From CAZEQK01 sp964514395 (lineage in GTDB: Bacteria > Bacillota > Bacilli > Tepidibacillales > Tepidibacillaceae): a stretch of DNA of 26,952 nt. The DNA lies in the NCBI GenBank assembly GCA_964514395.1, contig CAZEQK010000042.1, forward strand, positions 1 through 26,952. The letters run 5' to 3'. The translations under genes were made by a program, and so were the position numbers. Each line of letters begins with the position of its first letter. Position 1 is the first letter of the stretch. Under the pieces are notes generated by a model that saw only the letters and a list, made by a program, of their open reading frames with translations, was not told the DNA's origin and did no database searches. Positions 1-7,676 of this stretch are shown here, in pieces.

Positions 1-10
1 AACTAATGTA

Positions 11-86
11 TTCGCGTATAATTTCGGGAAATCCTCCTTATAGGGGGGATTCCTGTAGTATTTCGGTAATGTACCTTATATACGAA
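11..86 (+). ncRNA. Possible structured RNA with a three-way junction (family not recognised)
   Basis: Three nested helices can be drawn by hand. P1 pairs 11-21 with 76-86 (ten pairs, one mismatch). P2 pairs 25-28 and 30-37 with 44-51 and 52-55, with one bulged A, giving twelve pairs. P3 is a short helix, 58-61 with 71-74, with a nine-base loop. Three of the four non-Watson-Crick positions are G-U on the plus strand, which favours a plus-strand transcript, yet no plus-strand gene follows. On the minus strand the P2 region contains an AAGGAGG ribosome-binding-like motif (33-39) paired to a C run, but no start codon lies at the right distance. The J2/3 consensus of purine riboswitches is absent. 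This may be a leader fragment or chance pairing. Confidence 0.25.
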
Positions 87-150
87 GCGACCATATCTCA
101 TTTTCATACTTTTATTAGAGATTTGAGTAAAAATAACTTTATAATTGTTA

Positions 151-178
151 AAGAAAAAGTAGAGATTCATATCCCTAC
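151..178 (-). terminator. Factor-independent terminator after the DUF4177 gene
   Basis: Read on the minus strand, an eight-pair stem (171-178 with 159-166, one G-U) closes a four-base loop and is followed by a T-rich tract, TTTTTCTTT. It lies about 50 bases after the stop codon of the minus-strand gene ending at 230, so it probably ends that transcript. Confidence 0.5.
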
Positions 179-229
179 CTCTTTTGATACTACTAGGTCA
201 ATCTAAGTTAAGTATTAGTAGAACAAGTA

Positions 230-427
230 CTATGCTTTTAATTTTTTTAATACCGCTATAACTTCCCGAGTGATGCCTTCCATTTGATTCGTTGTAAAGG
301 AAGATATTAATTCCCAACCATCATCACCAAGTTTATTTAATTGTTCGTTATATTTTTCTGAGTCTAGTATGCCGCCACCAAAACCCTTAGTCTTGAATTT
401 AACTGTCTTATATTCCCATTTTTGCAT
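230..427 (-). CDS. DUF4177 family small protein
   Basis: This is a 65-residue protein starting MQKWEYKTVKF, with a central LNKLGDDGWELISS segment. The W-E-Y-K start and the L-x-x-L-G-x-x-G-W-E-L core are the hallmarks of the DUF4177 family, small soluble proteins of unknown function that are common in Firmicutes. The length is typical for the family. A GGGTGAGAAAAG stretch just upstream gives a plausible ribosome binding site. The gene lies 20 bases downstream of the membrane protein gene at 448-1020 on the same strand and is followed by a terminator, so the two are probably co-transcribed. No enzymatic residues are evident. Family assignment is from recognition of the pattern; the role is unknown. 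Confidence 0.8.
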   Translation of the reverse strand: MQKWEYKTVKFKTKGFGGGILDSEKYNEQLNKLGDDGWELISSFTTNQMEGITREVIAVLKKLKA

Positions 428-447
428 CTTTTCTCACCCTTTACTCT

Positions 448-1020
448 TTAACTGTAGCTGTTCATACCAGCTTTTCTTATTCTTCTTAATAAGCCAGATA
501 AACCATTACTTCCGAAAAAGAGACTAAATCCTATGATTAATTTGACAATTTGCTCTATGATAAGGAAATAGGTACTGAATTTCAGGTCAAATGTAGCATG
601 AGCATTCCCTAATTGATATAACTTCATCAAATTAGGTACAATAGGAAAAAACTCTGGTATTGTACTAGCTATAATGATTAAGCCAACAATGGCAAAAGCA
701 GTAGTTTGTAAATGATGGATGGTGATCATGTGTTGATTATCATTATTTACTAAATTTTCAGATGCAATGTGAGAAAAAAGACGATCAGCATTTTTCCACA
801 AAATAACACTTATTAGAAGTAATAATATAAATGGTAGAATGGAGACTAGGTTAATTTGAGTTTCAAAGGTTGTAAAATTAGTTAATTGATGTAGAAAATC
901 TGCTGATATGTAATGTAAAGCTACATAGTTGATGAGCTTAGCAATATTTAGTAATGCCTGTAAAAAGGTATAGATCGCTAAAACTTTTATGGAAACAAAA
1001 GCAATATTCTTTGTGTTCAT
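448..1020 (-). CDS. Four-helix integral membrane protein of unknown function
   Basis: A 190-residue protein with four evident hydrophobic segments, at about residues 9-33, 57-75, 106-126 and 148-170. A polar loop lies at about 76-103, and the C-terminal tail is basic (LLRRIRKAG), suggesting a cytoplasmic C-terminus. No family motif is recognised and no signal peptide is separate from the first helix. An AAGGAGG ribosome binding site precedes the ATG at a good distance, so the start is well supported. It lies upstream of the DUF4177 gene with a 20-base gap, suggesting joint expression. Function cannot be given. Confidence 0.75.
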   Translation of the reverse strand: MNTKNIAFVSIKVLAIYTFLQALLNIAKLINYVALHYISADFLHQLTNFTTFETQINLVSILPFILLLLISVILWKNADRLFSHIASENLVNNDNQHMITIHHLQTTAFAIVGLIIIASTIPEFFPIVPNLMKLYQLGNAHATFDLKFSTYFLIIEQIVKLIIGFSLFFGSNGLSGLLRRIRKAGMNSYS

Positions 1021-1098
1021 AAATGCCTCCTTGCTTATAGACTTTACTAAATAATTCCATCAATTGTATGAAAATTCCTTTAAAAAATAATATTTATA

Positions 1099-1614
1099 TT
1101 AGTTTATTTTACTTAATACCATTTCTACTGTCTTTTTTGCAGTATCAGAAAAATGGATTTCGACTGTTTTTCTTTCATCTAAATATTTTCCATCATATAC
1201 TATTTCTTTCACCCTAGTTGCCCAACCTCCTGTTGTCTCTATAACTACTATTGGTTTATTATTCATATAGGCAGCAGATAGCTCCCCTAAGGTACCATTC
1301 CCTCCAGAAATCATGATAATTGCATCTGCGGAATGTACAAGAATCAAACTTCTATAATCAAAACTTAAACCTGTAGTAATCGGAATATCGATATAATCAT
1401 TCGCAACAATTTTGTCATCACCTGGCAAGATTCCTACTACAAGTCCACCATTTGATTTAGCCCCCATAGATACTGCTTCCATTACTCCATCTCTACCACC
1501 AGTTAATAAAATCGCTTGTTTTGATGCTATTTCTTTACCCACTTCTATAGCAATCTCCTTCACCTTTTCAGATATTTCCCCTGATTGTCCTATAACGGCA
1601 ATTCTTATTTTCAA
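1099..1614 (-). CDS. TIGR00725 / SLOG-superfamily nucleotide-binding protein
   Basis: A 171-residue Rossmann-like protein. It begins with a hydrophobic strand and glycine turn (KIRIAVIGQSG), has GGRDGVMEAVSMGA at about residues 39-52, and has ISGGNGTLGELSAA at about 102-115. The second motif matches the P-G-G-x-G-T-x-x-E signature of the LOG / lysine-decarboxylase-like superfamily. The short length and the G-G-R-x-G-V-M-E motif fit the TIGR00725 subgroup, often annotated as molybdenum-cofactor-carrier-like. Substrate and role are uncertain, and it should not be called a lysine decarboxylase. An AGGAGG site lies just upstream of the ATG. The HAD phosphatase gene upstream on the same strand ends 57 bases away, so the pair may be co-transcribed. 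Confidence 0.8.
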   Translation of the reverse strand: MKIRIAVIGQSGEISEKVKEIAIEVGKEIASKQAILLTGGRDGVMEAVSMGAKSNGGLVVGILPGDDKIVANDYIDIPITTGLSFDYRSLILVHSADAIIMISGGNGTLGELSAAYMNNKPIVVIETTGGWATRVKEIVYDGKYLDERKTVEIHFSDTAKKTVEMVLSKIN

Positions 1615-1671
1615 TTTATTCCCTCCTGTAATGTTCTTATCCTTTTATTTATTAATCGTAAAAAATATCTC

Positions 1672-2436
1672 TTACAGTAGTTTTTTAATATCTGCTATGG
1701 ATGATATGGTCATAAAAGGGTGTATCTTTCTGCTTTTTACATAATCACTGTTATATTTTCCTGTTTTAACTAGAATAGCTTTGATTCCTACCTCCTGTGC
1801 CCCGCCAATATCGGAATCGATATCATCGCCTATCATCAAAACTTGATCAGCTGAAAGCTTCATCTGTTCTAAAGCCATATGATAAAAAGCCTTAGAAGGT
1901 TTGCCCATTACAATCGATTTCTTACCAGTAGCATATTCTAAACCATGGATGAATGCACCGATATCGATTTGTAAACTAACCTCTCTTCTTCTAAATCTTA
2001 CTTTATGAAAAGCTATTAAATTTGAACCATTCATCATAAAGTTAAATAGCTTGTTCATTAAATGGTAGTCCCATTTATCTTCAATATCTCCGATAATAAT
2101 AGCTTCTGGCTTCTCATCATCTTGAATTAGTTGATGAAAATCATCCTTTAAATGTTCATTCATCACGAGGTAACAATTCTTTATATTTTCTTTTTTTAGA
2201 TAGCTCAGTGCTGCTATTGGTGCAGTAATAATTTCTTTCTTATCTACTGGTAAACCTAAATCTAATAATTTCAGATAAACCTGTTGAAAGGATTTAGTGG
2301 TGGTATTTGTTAAAAAACGTAGTATATAACCATTCTTCTTTAAATGGTTTATGGTTTCGATTGCACCACTAATAATCTGGTCATCGATATATAAAACTCC
2401 ATCTAGATCAATGAGGAATCCTTTAATATTTTCCAT
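1672..2436 (-). CDS. HAD superfamily subfamily IIA phosphatase (NagD/LHPP-like)
   Basis: A 254-residue soluble hydrolase. Motif I is FLIDLDGVLY, with nucleophile D10 and acid/base D12. Motif II is the LTNTT segment near residue 43. Motif III contains the Lys of MGKPSKAFY near residue 178, and motif IV is GDDIDSDIGGA near residue 203. The cap insertion between motifs II and III is the C2 type of the HAD-IIA group (NagD, PGP, LHPP, TIGR01458-like). Length and motif order are normal, so it should be an active Mg-dependent phosphatase, but the substrate cannot be told from sequence. An AAAGGGTGAT ribosome binding site precedes the ATG. The TIGR00725 gene follows on the same strand. Confidence 0.85.
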   Translation of the reverse strand: MENIKGFLIDLDGVLYIDDQIISGAIETINHLKKNGYILRFLTNTTTKSFQQVYLKLLDLGLPVDKKEIITAPIAALSYLKKENIKNCYLVMNEHLKDDFHQLIQDDEKPEAIIIGDIEDKWDYHLMNKLFNFMMNGSNLIAFHKVRFRRREVSLQIDIGAFIHGLEYATGKKSIVMGKPSKAFYHMALEQMKLSADQVLMIGDDIDSDIGGAQEVGIKAILVKTGKYNSDYVKSRKIHPFMTISSIADIKKLL

Positions 2437-2520
2437 CCTATCACCCTTTATCGATTTTCTCTTTATCTCATTATTTTATATGATTTTTCTCATGATCACT
2501 ATTACAAACTAAAACAAAGA

Positions 2521-2555
2521 AAAAAGTCTTTCTTTCTAGTATAGAAAGAGAGACT
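2521..2555 (-). terminator. Factor-independent terminator after the diguanylate cyclase
   Basis: On the minus strand a stem of about 13 pairs (AGTCT, one mismatch, TCTTTCTA with its complement) closes a three-base loop and is followed directly by TTTTTT. It sits about 30 bases after the stop codon at 2587, as expected for the end of that gene's transcript. Confidence 0.8.
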
Positions 2556-2586
2556 GATAACAAATTTTGTATCATTGTATATAATA

Positions 2587-4029
2587 TCAGCTTATATTAA
2601 TATCCTTATAAAAATAAAAATTGTTTTTTCCTTTTTCCTTAACTAAATACATGGCAGAATCCGCATGGTTAATTAAATTATCAATGGTATCGGCATCCTC
2701 AGGGTAAAAACTTATTCCAATACTAGGTGAAATAAAAGTTTCATTATTTTCTAGATCAAATGACTCTTTAAAGGCAAATAAGATGCGTTCTGCCAATATT
2801 GAAATAGCATCTTCATCTATATTTTCCAATACAATAATAAATTCATCTCCACCATACCTATATATTGTATCGTTTTTTCTTATTATTCTCATCAAACGTT
2901 CAGATGATAGTTTTAATAATAAATCTCCGTTCTTATGTCCTAACGAATCATTTATCGATTTAAATCGATCCAAATCTATAAACATAAGTGCAATTGTGTG
3001 TTCATTATTTTTCACTTTACTTATTAATTTTTTTAGGTTTTCAAGTAATTGATAACGGTTAGGTAAGCCTGTAAGCCCATCATGATAAGCCATCTTATGA
3101 ATAATTATGTCGGAGTTTTTTCTTAAGGTGATGTCACTGAATACAATCATAACTGCTACTTTATCCTGATAAGTGGTTTTAACCATATTCGATTCAGTAT
3201 AGATGGTAACCCCATCATTTCTAATCATTCTTTCTTCTTTTTTATCTACTTTACTTTTTTTTAAAACTTCATTTATTCTTTCCAACGTACTATCATAATC
3301 TTCTTTATGTATAAAATCTAGAAAAGATTTAGATAAAAGGCTCTCTGTGGTAGTCATATATAGTGTATCCACAGCCGCACTATTACTAAATAGAATTTGA
3401 TTATCCTGTTGGATAATAATTGGTACTGGGCAAGCTTCTAGCATATGTTTAAATTGCTTTTTGTTTTGTATAAGCTCTAACTCTAATTCCTTTTGAGCTG
3501 TAATATCAATGGTTAAACCGTTTATTTTTAATAGTTTACCATCTGTATCCATAATAGGGGTCAATAAAACTCTTACCCAGTGAACCTCACCATTAGGCTT
3601 ACAAATTCGATACTCCAATTCGTTAGGATTCCCATTTCTAGTAGCTTTCATTATTTGTTGTAATTTAGCTCTATCATCTTTATGGGCAATTTTTGTCCAT
3701 AGATTTCTTTGCTTAAAAAAATCTTCTATTTTATAACCATATATTTTTTCAATACCGGAGGAAATAATATTGGAATTATTGGAGGAATAATCGTTAGACC
3801 AGATCACTGCATCGATATTATCAATTAATTCCTTCAAATTATGCTGAATATTCCTTGAATTTTTATTGAAATACATCATATTTTTATATTGTCTATCTAT
3901 CCCAAAAAAAAGAAATATAATAATGATATATAAAGATATATCAAATATATGAAAATCTCTCTCAATAATATAATGAATAAATAAATGTGAAATAAGTACT
4001 AATGTAGCAACTATCTTCCAATTTTTCAT
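2587..4029 (-). CDS. Membrane diguanylate cyclase, PAS-PAS-GGDEF
   Basis: Synthesises c-di-GMP from two GTP. From the chosen ATG the protein has 480 residues: two transmembrane helices at about 5-21 and 28-44, two PAS domains at about 65-180 and 190-305 (the first with a PAC-like VHWVRVLLTP segment), and a GGDEF domain at about 315-475. The catalytic motif RYGGDEF is intact (GGDEF at 393-397). The allosteric I-site RKND (384-387) lies exactly five residues before it, so product inhibition is expected. The reading frame is open to an ATG at 4074, but that codon has no ribosome binding site, while the ATG at 4029 is preceded by GGAGGAATTTG; 4029 is therefore preferred. There is no EAL domain. 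The PAS domains suggest sensing of a small molecule or redox state, which is inference. Confidence 0.9.
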   Translation of the reverse strand: MKNWKIVATLVLISHLFIHYIIERDFHIFDISLYIIIIFLFFGIDRQYKNMMYFNKNSRNIQHNLKELIDNIDAVIWSNDYSSNNSNIISSGIEKIYGYKIEDFFKQRNLWTKIAHKDDRAKLQQIMKATRNGNPNELEYRICKPNGEVHWVRVLLTPIMDTDGKLLKINGLTIDITAQKELELELIQNKKQFKHMLEACPVPIIIQQDNQILFSNSAAVDTLYMTTTESLLSKSFLDFIHKEDYDSTLERINEVLKKSKVDKKEERMIRNDGVTIYTESNMVKTTYQDKVAVMIVFSDITLRKNSDIIIHKMAYHDGLTGLPNRYQLLENLKKLISKVKNNEHTIALMFIDLDRFKSINDSLGHKNGDLLLKLSSERLMRIIRKNDTIYRYGGDEFIIVLENIDEDAISILAERILFAFKESFDLENNETFISPSIGISFYPEDADTIDNLINHADSAMYLVKEKGKNNFYFYKDINIS

Positions 4030-4187
4030 CAAATTCCTCCAAGTATAACCAGTGTTACCGTATAAATATCTCATACCATAAAAATTATACTTTTAAAATC
4101 ACTAAAAAAGCAGATGAAATATATGGTATTTTCCAATGAGTCTATAGTACTACATCTTTAGAACTATTTCCACATATATATTTTTAA

Positions 4188-4856
4188 TTATTTTATTTGT
4201 CTATATTCATACCACCTTTCTTTTGCTAGTTTTCGAATTTTTGGTTGTGCTTTTTGCTCTTCTATTATTAAGCTAAACCATTTTGCGGTTTCATGATAAT
4301 CTCCTAATCTTCCATGTAGTTCCCCTATTAAATAGATTAATTTATACTTGTCCATATTTAATGTTTCTAGATCCTCGTATTGATATAACTTTAGGTAGAT
4401 ATTTAATACCTTTTCTAAGAATTTATTCTCATTTTTTTCATCTTGTAAATATCTATAAAACCATGCTATTCTCAAACCTAAATTCGCTACAATCAGACTA
4501 CTTTCATCAAGAATTCCTGCGACAACAATGGCTAATTTATATGCATACAATGCATCGTCCATTGTTCTTACCTGACATATATCTCGAACATTTTCTAATT
4601 GATTGATATAGCTTGCTATTAATTCATTGTGCTTTTTTGGATCTTTCTTAAATAAGAAATTATCTGTAAATGATAAACCGCAATGGGGACAAACATTTAC
4701 ATCATAAAAGAGTGGATTTACTTCATCGTAATGAGGACAAAAGTCAGAGTCTATCGATACATATTTTACTCTAGTAGTTCTAACTCGATAAGTTAGAAAA
4801 TTATTTCCACAATATTTGCAATTAATTTTTTTCTGATAAAAAATAACATCCTGCAA
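4188..4856 (-). CDS. DUF2225 family zinc-ribbon/helical-repeat protein
   Basis: A 222-residue soluble protein. Its N-terminus has two CxxC pairs (C13/C16 and C56/C59) with an extra C40-P-H42 between them, which together look like a zinc ribbon. The C-terminal part (about 80-220) is helical and TPR-like, with repeated A/Y/L patterns (ALYAYKLAIVVAGI, LIYLIGELHGRLGDYHETAKWF). This arrangement matches DUF2225, a Firmicutes family without an established function. It stands alone, between the diguanylate cyclase and the ABC operon. The ATG at 4856 follows an AAGGGTTGTGTTTG stretch, a moderate ribosome binding site. Metal binding is inferred from the cysteines. Confidence 0.8.
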   Translation of the reverse strand: MQDVIFYQKKINCKYCGNNFLTYRVRTTRVKYVSIDSDFCPHYDEVNPLFYDVNVCPHCGLSFTDNFLFKKDPKKHNELIASYINQLENVRDICQVRTMDDALYAYKLAIVVAGILDESSLIVANLGLRIAWFYRYLQDEKNENKFLEKVLNIYLKLYQYEDLETLNMDKYKLIYLIGELHGRLGDYHETAKWFSLIIEEQKAQPKIRKLAKERWYEYRQIK

Positions 4857-4982
4857 TCAAACACAACCCTTCCACATCTGCTAATCATCTATACTCAGAA
4901 TATTATTTCCATAGGATGATGTGTATGTCCTTTAGATTGAATAAAAACACAACTATATACCTATGTGTACATGATTTGAAAA

Positions 4983-5018
4983 ATATATCGACGTCCAATA
5001 AATTGGATGTCGGTATAT
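4983..5018 (-). terminator. Hairpin after the ABC permease gene, probable terminator
   Basis: A 16-pair stem (4983-4998 with 5003-5018) closes a four-base loop, 20 bases after the permease stop codon. On the minus strand it is followed by ATTTTTC, as a weak terminator would be, but two stem positions become A-C mismatches there. On the plus strand both are G-U pairs, so the plus-strand hairpin is the more stable one. Position favours a terminator for the efflux operon. Confidence 0.5.
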
Positions 5019-5037
5019 CAAAAAGAATGAAGAACAG

Positions 5038-6081
5038 CTATATTTTCCGATATTTTTTTAATGCAAGTGTATTTAAAATTAAGAAAGCAGCAATGTAGCC
5101 TGCAAGCACTATCATTTCTTTATATACATCAAGAAAACCCAAACCTCTAATCATGACATTTCTAAGTGCTTCAGCTCCATAGGTTAATGGAAATATTTTT
5201 GATAATACAATAACCCATTTTGGTGCACTCGATAAGTCAAAAATTCCACTAAAAAGAATTTGTGGTGAAATAATTGCTGGTATAAATTGAAATAATTGAA
5301 ATTCACTCCTAGCATAAGCAGAAAGAAAGGTTCCTAAAGATAACGCCATTGTTGCTAATAACAAATTAATGATAAGAACTAACCAAAAGCTTCCAGCAGT
5401 ATAAATATGGAGAACATAATACATAAAAACTTGAATGAGAATGGTTTGAATCATAACAAATATACCAAAGCCTAAAAAATACCCTAATACAATTTCTCCT
5501 CTTCTTAGCGGTGTTGCTAATGTTCGTTCAAGTGTACCGCTAATTCTCTCCCTCAAAAAAGATATACCTGCAATAATGAAAACAAAAAAGAAGATTAAAA
5601 AGCCCATCAACAAGGGTGCAAGAGAATCAAAGCTACTCATATCCTCTTTCCCGTAATAATAGCTAATATCTGGTTTTACAATAGGATTAGTAGCAGATAA
5701 TTGTGACGGGAGTCTTTGCATAGAAACTGCTTTTTGTATAACATTTAGTACAAGTTTTGATATATTTGGATTCGTTCCTTCTAATACAACCTTTAATTCA
5801 TTATTTGAAAATTTAATATAAGCATCAACTGAATGATCCTTTATTCGCTCAATTGCTTCTTTTTCAGTATTAACTTGTTCTATTTGTGCGTTTGTCTCTA
5901 TTACCTTAATAAAGGAGGCAGGAGAGTCAACCGATGCAATTTTTGGGATAGTAGTGGCTGAGGTTAGAATGATATATAGTAAATAGATAATAAAAATAGG
6001 GGCAATAAACATAAGACCTATTGACCGTTTATCACCTGATATTTGCTTCATCAACCTTTTCGCAATAACGAATATTCTCAT
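5038..6081 (-). CDS. ABC-2 type efflux permease
   Basis: A 347-residue membrane subunit of an ABC exporter. One helix lies at about residues 20-40, then an extracytoplasmic domain of about 110 residues, then about five helices between 160 and 345. This is the topology of the ABC2_membrane / DrrB-like family. The segment SFLRERISGTLERTLATPLRR before the second membrane block is the family's characteristic cytoplasmic signature. The ATG overlaps the stop codon of the ATPase gene by four bases (ATGA), showing translational coupling, and a TetR regulator begins the operon. Substrate is unknown; drugs or lipophilic compounds are usual for this arrangement. A terminator-like hairpin follows. Confidence 0.88.
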   Translation of the reverse strand: MRIFVIAKRLMKQISGDKRSIGLMFIAPIFIIYLLYIILTSATTIPKIASVDSPASFIKVIETNAQIEQVNTEKEAIERIKDHSVDAYIKFSNNELKVVLEGTNPNISKLVLNVIQKAVSMQRLPSQLSATNPIVKPDISYYYGKEDMSSFDSLAPLLMGFLIFFFVFIIAGISFLRERISGTLERTLATPLRRGEIVLGYFLGFGIFVMIQTILIQVFMYYVLHIYTAGSFWLVLIINLLLATMALSLGTFLSAYARSEFQLFQFIPAIISPQILFSGIFDLSSAPKWVIVLSKIFPLTYGAEALRNVMIRGLGFLDVYKEMIVLAGYIAAFLILNTLALKKYRKI

Positions 6082-6815
6082 ATTACCGTCTCCTTTCCAC
6101 TCCCATAATGCAGAAATGCCTCCTCAATGGTGTCTGTATTTGCCTTTTGTTTTAATTCTGCTGGGGATCCATTTGCAATCATTTCACCGTCTCTAAGTAA
6201 AATTAATCGACTACAATTTTCAGCTTCGTCCATCACATGTGTGGTAATAATGATCGTAGCTCCATTATCACGTAATTGATAAAATTCATTCCAAAAATGT
6301 TTACGTAGGATTGGATCTATACCAACAGTAGGTTCATCAAGTATTATTAAATCTGGATAATGAAATAACGCTAATGCAAGGGAGAGTCTTCTTTTCATTC
6401 CTCCAGAGTAATTTCTGATTAATTTTTTTGAATGCTCTTTTAGATCTACTAGTTCTAGTATTTGATCTGCTCTTCTTTTTGCTTTTTTCCCTGTCCATCC
6501 ATATAAAGCTGCAAAATATAATAAGATGTCATAGCTATTTAAATCATCATATAATGCATCAGACTGGGCCATATAGCCAATTTTTTTTATAACTGATAGA
6601 GATGGTATTTTTTCATGAAAAACAAAAACATCCCCTGCTGATGGTTCGCCGATACCTACTATCTCTTTAACTAAAGTCGTTTTACCTGAGCCAGATGGTC
6701 CTAAAATACCTACAATTTCTCCTTTTTTAATGGTCAAATTGATATCATTAAGAACCTTTTGCTTCCCAAAGCTTTTTGTTAAATGATTAATTTCTACTAC
6801 TTCTTGCTCATCCAT
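6078..6815 (-). CDS. ABC exporter ATP-binding subunit
   Basis: A 245-residue ATPase that powers the permease encoded next. Walker A is GPSGSGKT (39-46), the signature motif is YSGGM (136-140, preceded by N rather than L), Walker B is LIILDEP (156-162, catalytic E161), and the H-loop is TTH (H193). All are intact. Similarity is to the drug-exporter type of ATPase (DrrA, CcmA-like). The ATG lies inside the end of the TetR gene (eight-base overlap) and is preceded by GGGGA at a normal distance. It overlaps the permease start by four bases, so all three genes form a single coupled operon under TetR control. Confidence 0.92.
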   Translation of the reverse strand: MDEQEVVEINHLTKSFGKQKVLNDINLTIKKGEIVGILGPSGSGKTTLVKEIVGIGEPSAGDVFVFHEKIPSLSVIKKIGYMAQSDALYDDLNSYDILLYFAALYGWTGKKAKRRADQILELVDLKEHSKKLIRNYSGGMKRRLSLALALFHYPDLIILDEPTVGIDPILRKHFWNEFYQLRDNGATIIITTHVMDEAENCSRLILLRDGEMIANGSPAELKQKANTDTIEEAFLHYGSGKETVI

Positions 6816-7491
6816 TTTCTACTTCCCCTCCCTTTTTTACTCCATTTAATAAAATATCAACGATAGCTTCTATCTCCTTTTCCTCGTCCTCTAATTGATA
6901 CATATCAGGAAATAAAGAGATGAGAATGTTATATCCAATTAAAAGACTAATAAATGTGCGATTAATAACTCTAGTATCTATATCACGAAAAGTATTATTC
7001 TTTTTTTCCTTTTCGAAAAATTCATCAATAATTGGAATAATTTTTGGGGCTAAATCCTGCTGTAAAGGACTAAGAATTTCAGGGTGGTGTATGGATTCCA
7101 CCATAACCGTTTTTACAAGGGGCATATTTTTTCTTGCCAAATTTAAGCGATCCAAATATATTTTTTTTAGCACTTCCTCAATCGATAAATCTTGATCATT
7201 ATTCATCAAATTTTCAATTGATTGAAACATTATTGGTTTAAATACTTTTGTGATTAGTGGAATTAATAAACCAACTAATAATTCTTTCTTCGTTTTAAAA
7301 TAACGAAAGATGGTACCCTCTGCAACATTCGCCTCCTTTGCAATATCAATTGTTCTACTTGCATCAAAACCTTTTTCTGAAAAGATATGAATAGCTGCTT
7401 CAATAATTTGTGTTTGACGACTGTTCATCGTATCTTCAGCAAAATTTTCTTCTTTTAAGATATCATTTATTAATTTATTTATATCCTTCAT
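6808..7491 (-). CDS. TetR/AcrR family repressor of the ABC efflux operon
   Basis: A 227-residue regulator. The N-terminal helix-turn-helix spans about residues 24-68: FSEKGFDASRTIDIAKEAN leads into the recognition helix and the family signature TIFRYFKTKKELL. The C-terminal ligand-binding domain (about 75-227) is variable, as expected. AAAGGAG lies upstream of the ATG. It is the first gene of the operon with the ABC ATPase and permease. A near-palindromic operator lies just downstream of a consensus promoter, so it very probably represses its own operon and is released by a compound the transporter exports. The inducer cannot be inferred. Confidence 0.9.
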   Translation of the reverse strand: MKDINKLINDILKEENFAEDTMNSRQTQIIEAAIHIFSEKGFDASRTIDIAKEANVAEGTIFRYFKTKKELLVGLLIPLITKVFKPIMFQSIENLMNNDQDLSIEEVLKKIYLDRLNLARKNMPLVKTVMVESIHHPEILSPLQQDLAPKIIPIIDEFFEKEKKNNTFRDIDTRVINRTFISLLIGYNILISLFPDMYQLEDEEKEIEAIVDILLNGVKKGGEVENG

Positions 7492-7511
7492 TTGAATCTC
7501 CTTTAAAAATA

Positions 7512-7525
7512 TGAGTGATTACTCA
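7512..7525. promoter_or_regulatory. Candidate TetR operator
   Basis: TGAGTGATTACTCA is a dyad with 5-base arms. An overlapping second dyad (AGTGA-N4-TCACT) shares its bases. It falls just after the predicted transcription start and before the regulator's ribosome binding site, the usual place for an autorepressor site. Binding by the adjacent TetR is inference. Confidence 0.6.
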
Positions 7526-7538
7526 CTTTTATACCTCC

Positions 7539-7567
7539 AATATATTTACTTTTCTTTCAAATGTCAA
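7539..7567 (-). promoter_or_regulatory. SigA-type promoter of the efflux operon
   Basis: On the minus strand TTGACA (7567-7562) is separated by exactly 17 bases from TATATT (7544-7539). The -35 box is a perfect consensus and the -10 box is one base from it. Transcription would start near 7532, just before the operator dyad. Confidence 0.8.
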
Positions 7568-7676
7568 GTAACAAATACGTGTCTTATAAGTATATATAGA
7601 TAGGTTTGAATATCAGAACAAACTAATATACACTTGATACGTGAATCAGCATTATTCTAATTAAAGGGGTATCTTT

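Noticed and set aside
11..86. Purine riboswitch
   Set aside because: The TATAAT-like junction and closing helix are suggestive, but the conserved J2/3 sequence and the paired loops L2/L3 are absent.
6..206. Plus-strand frame of 66 codons at the left edge
   Set aside because: No ribosome binding site, composition unlike a protein, and it overlaps the possible folded RNA and a terminator for the opposite strand.
1099..1614. Lysine decarboxylase
   Set aside because: The name is a legacy label for the SLOG/LOG fold; no PLP-binding lysine decarboxylase motif is present.
4916..5098. Plus-strand frame of 60 codons
   Set aside because: It runs through the hairpin after the permease and into the permease 3' end in antisense, has no ribosome binding site and no family resemblance.
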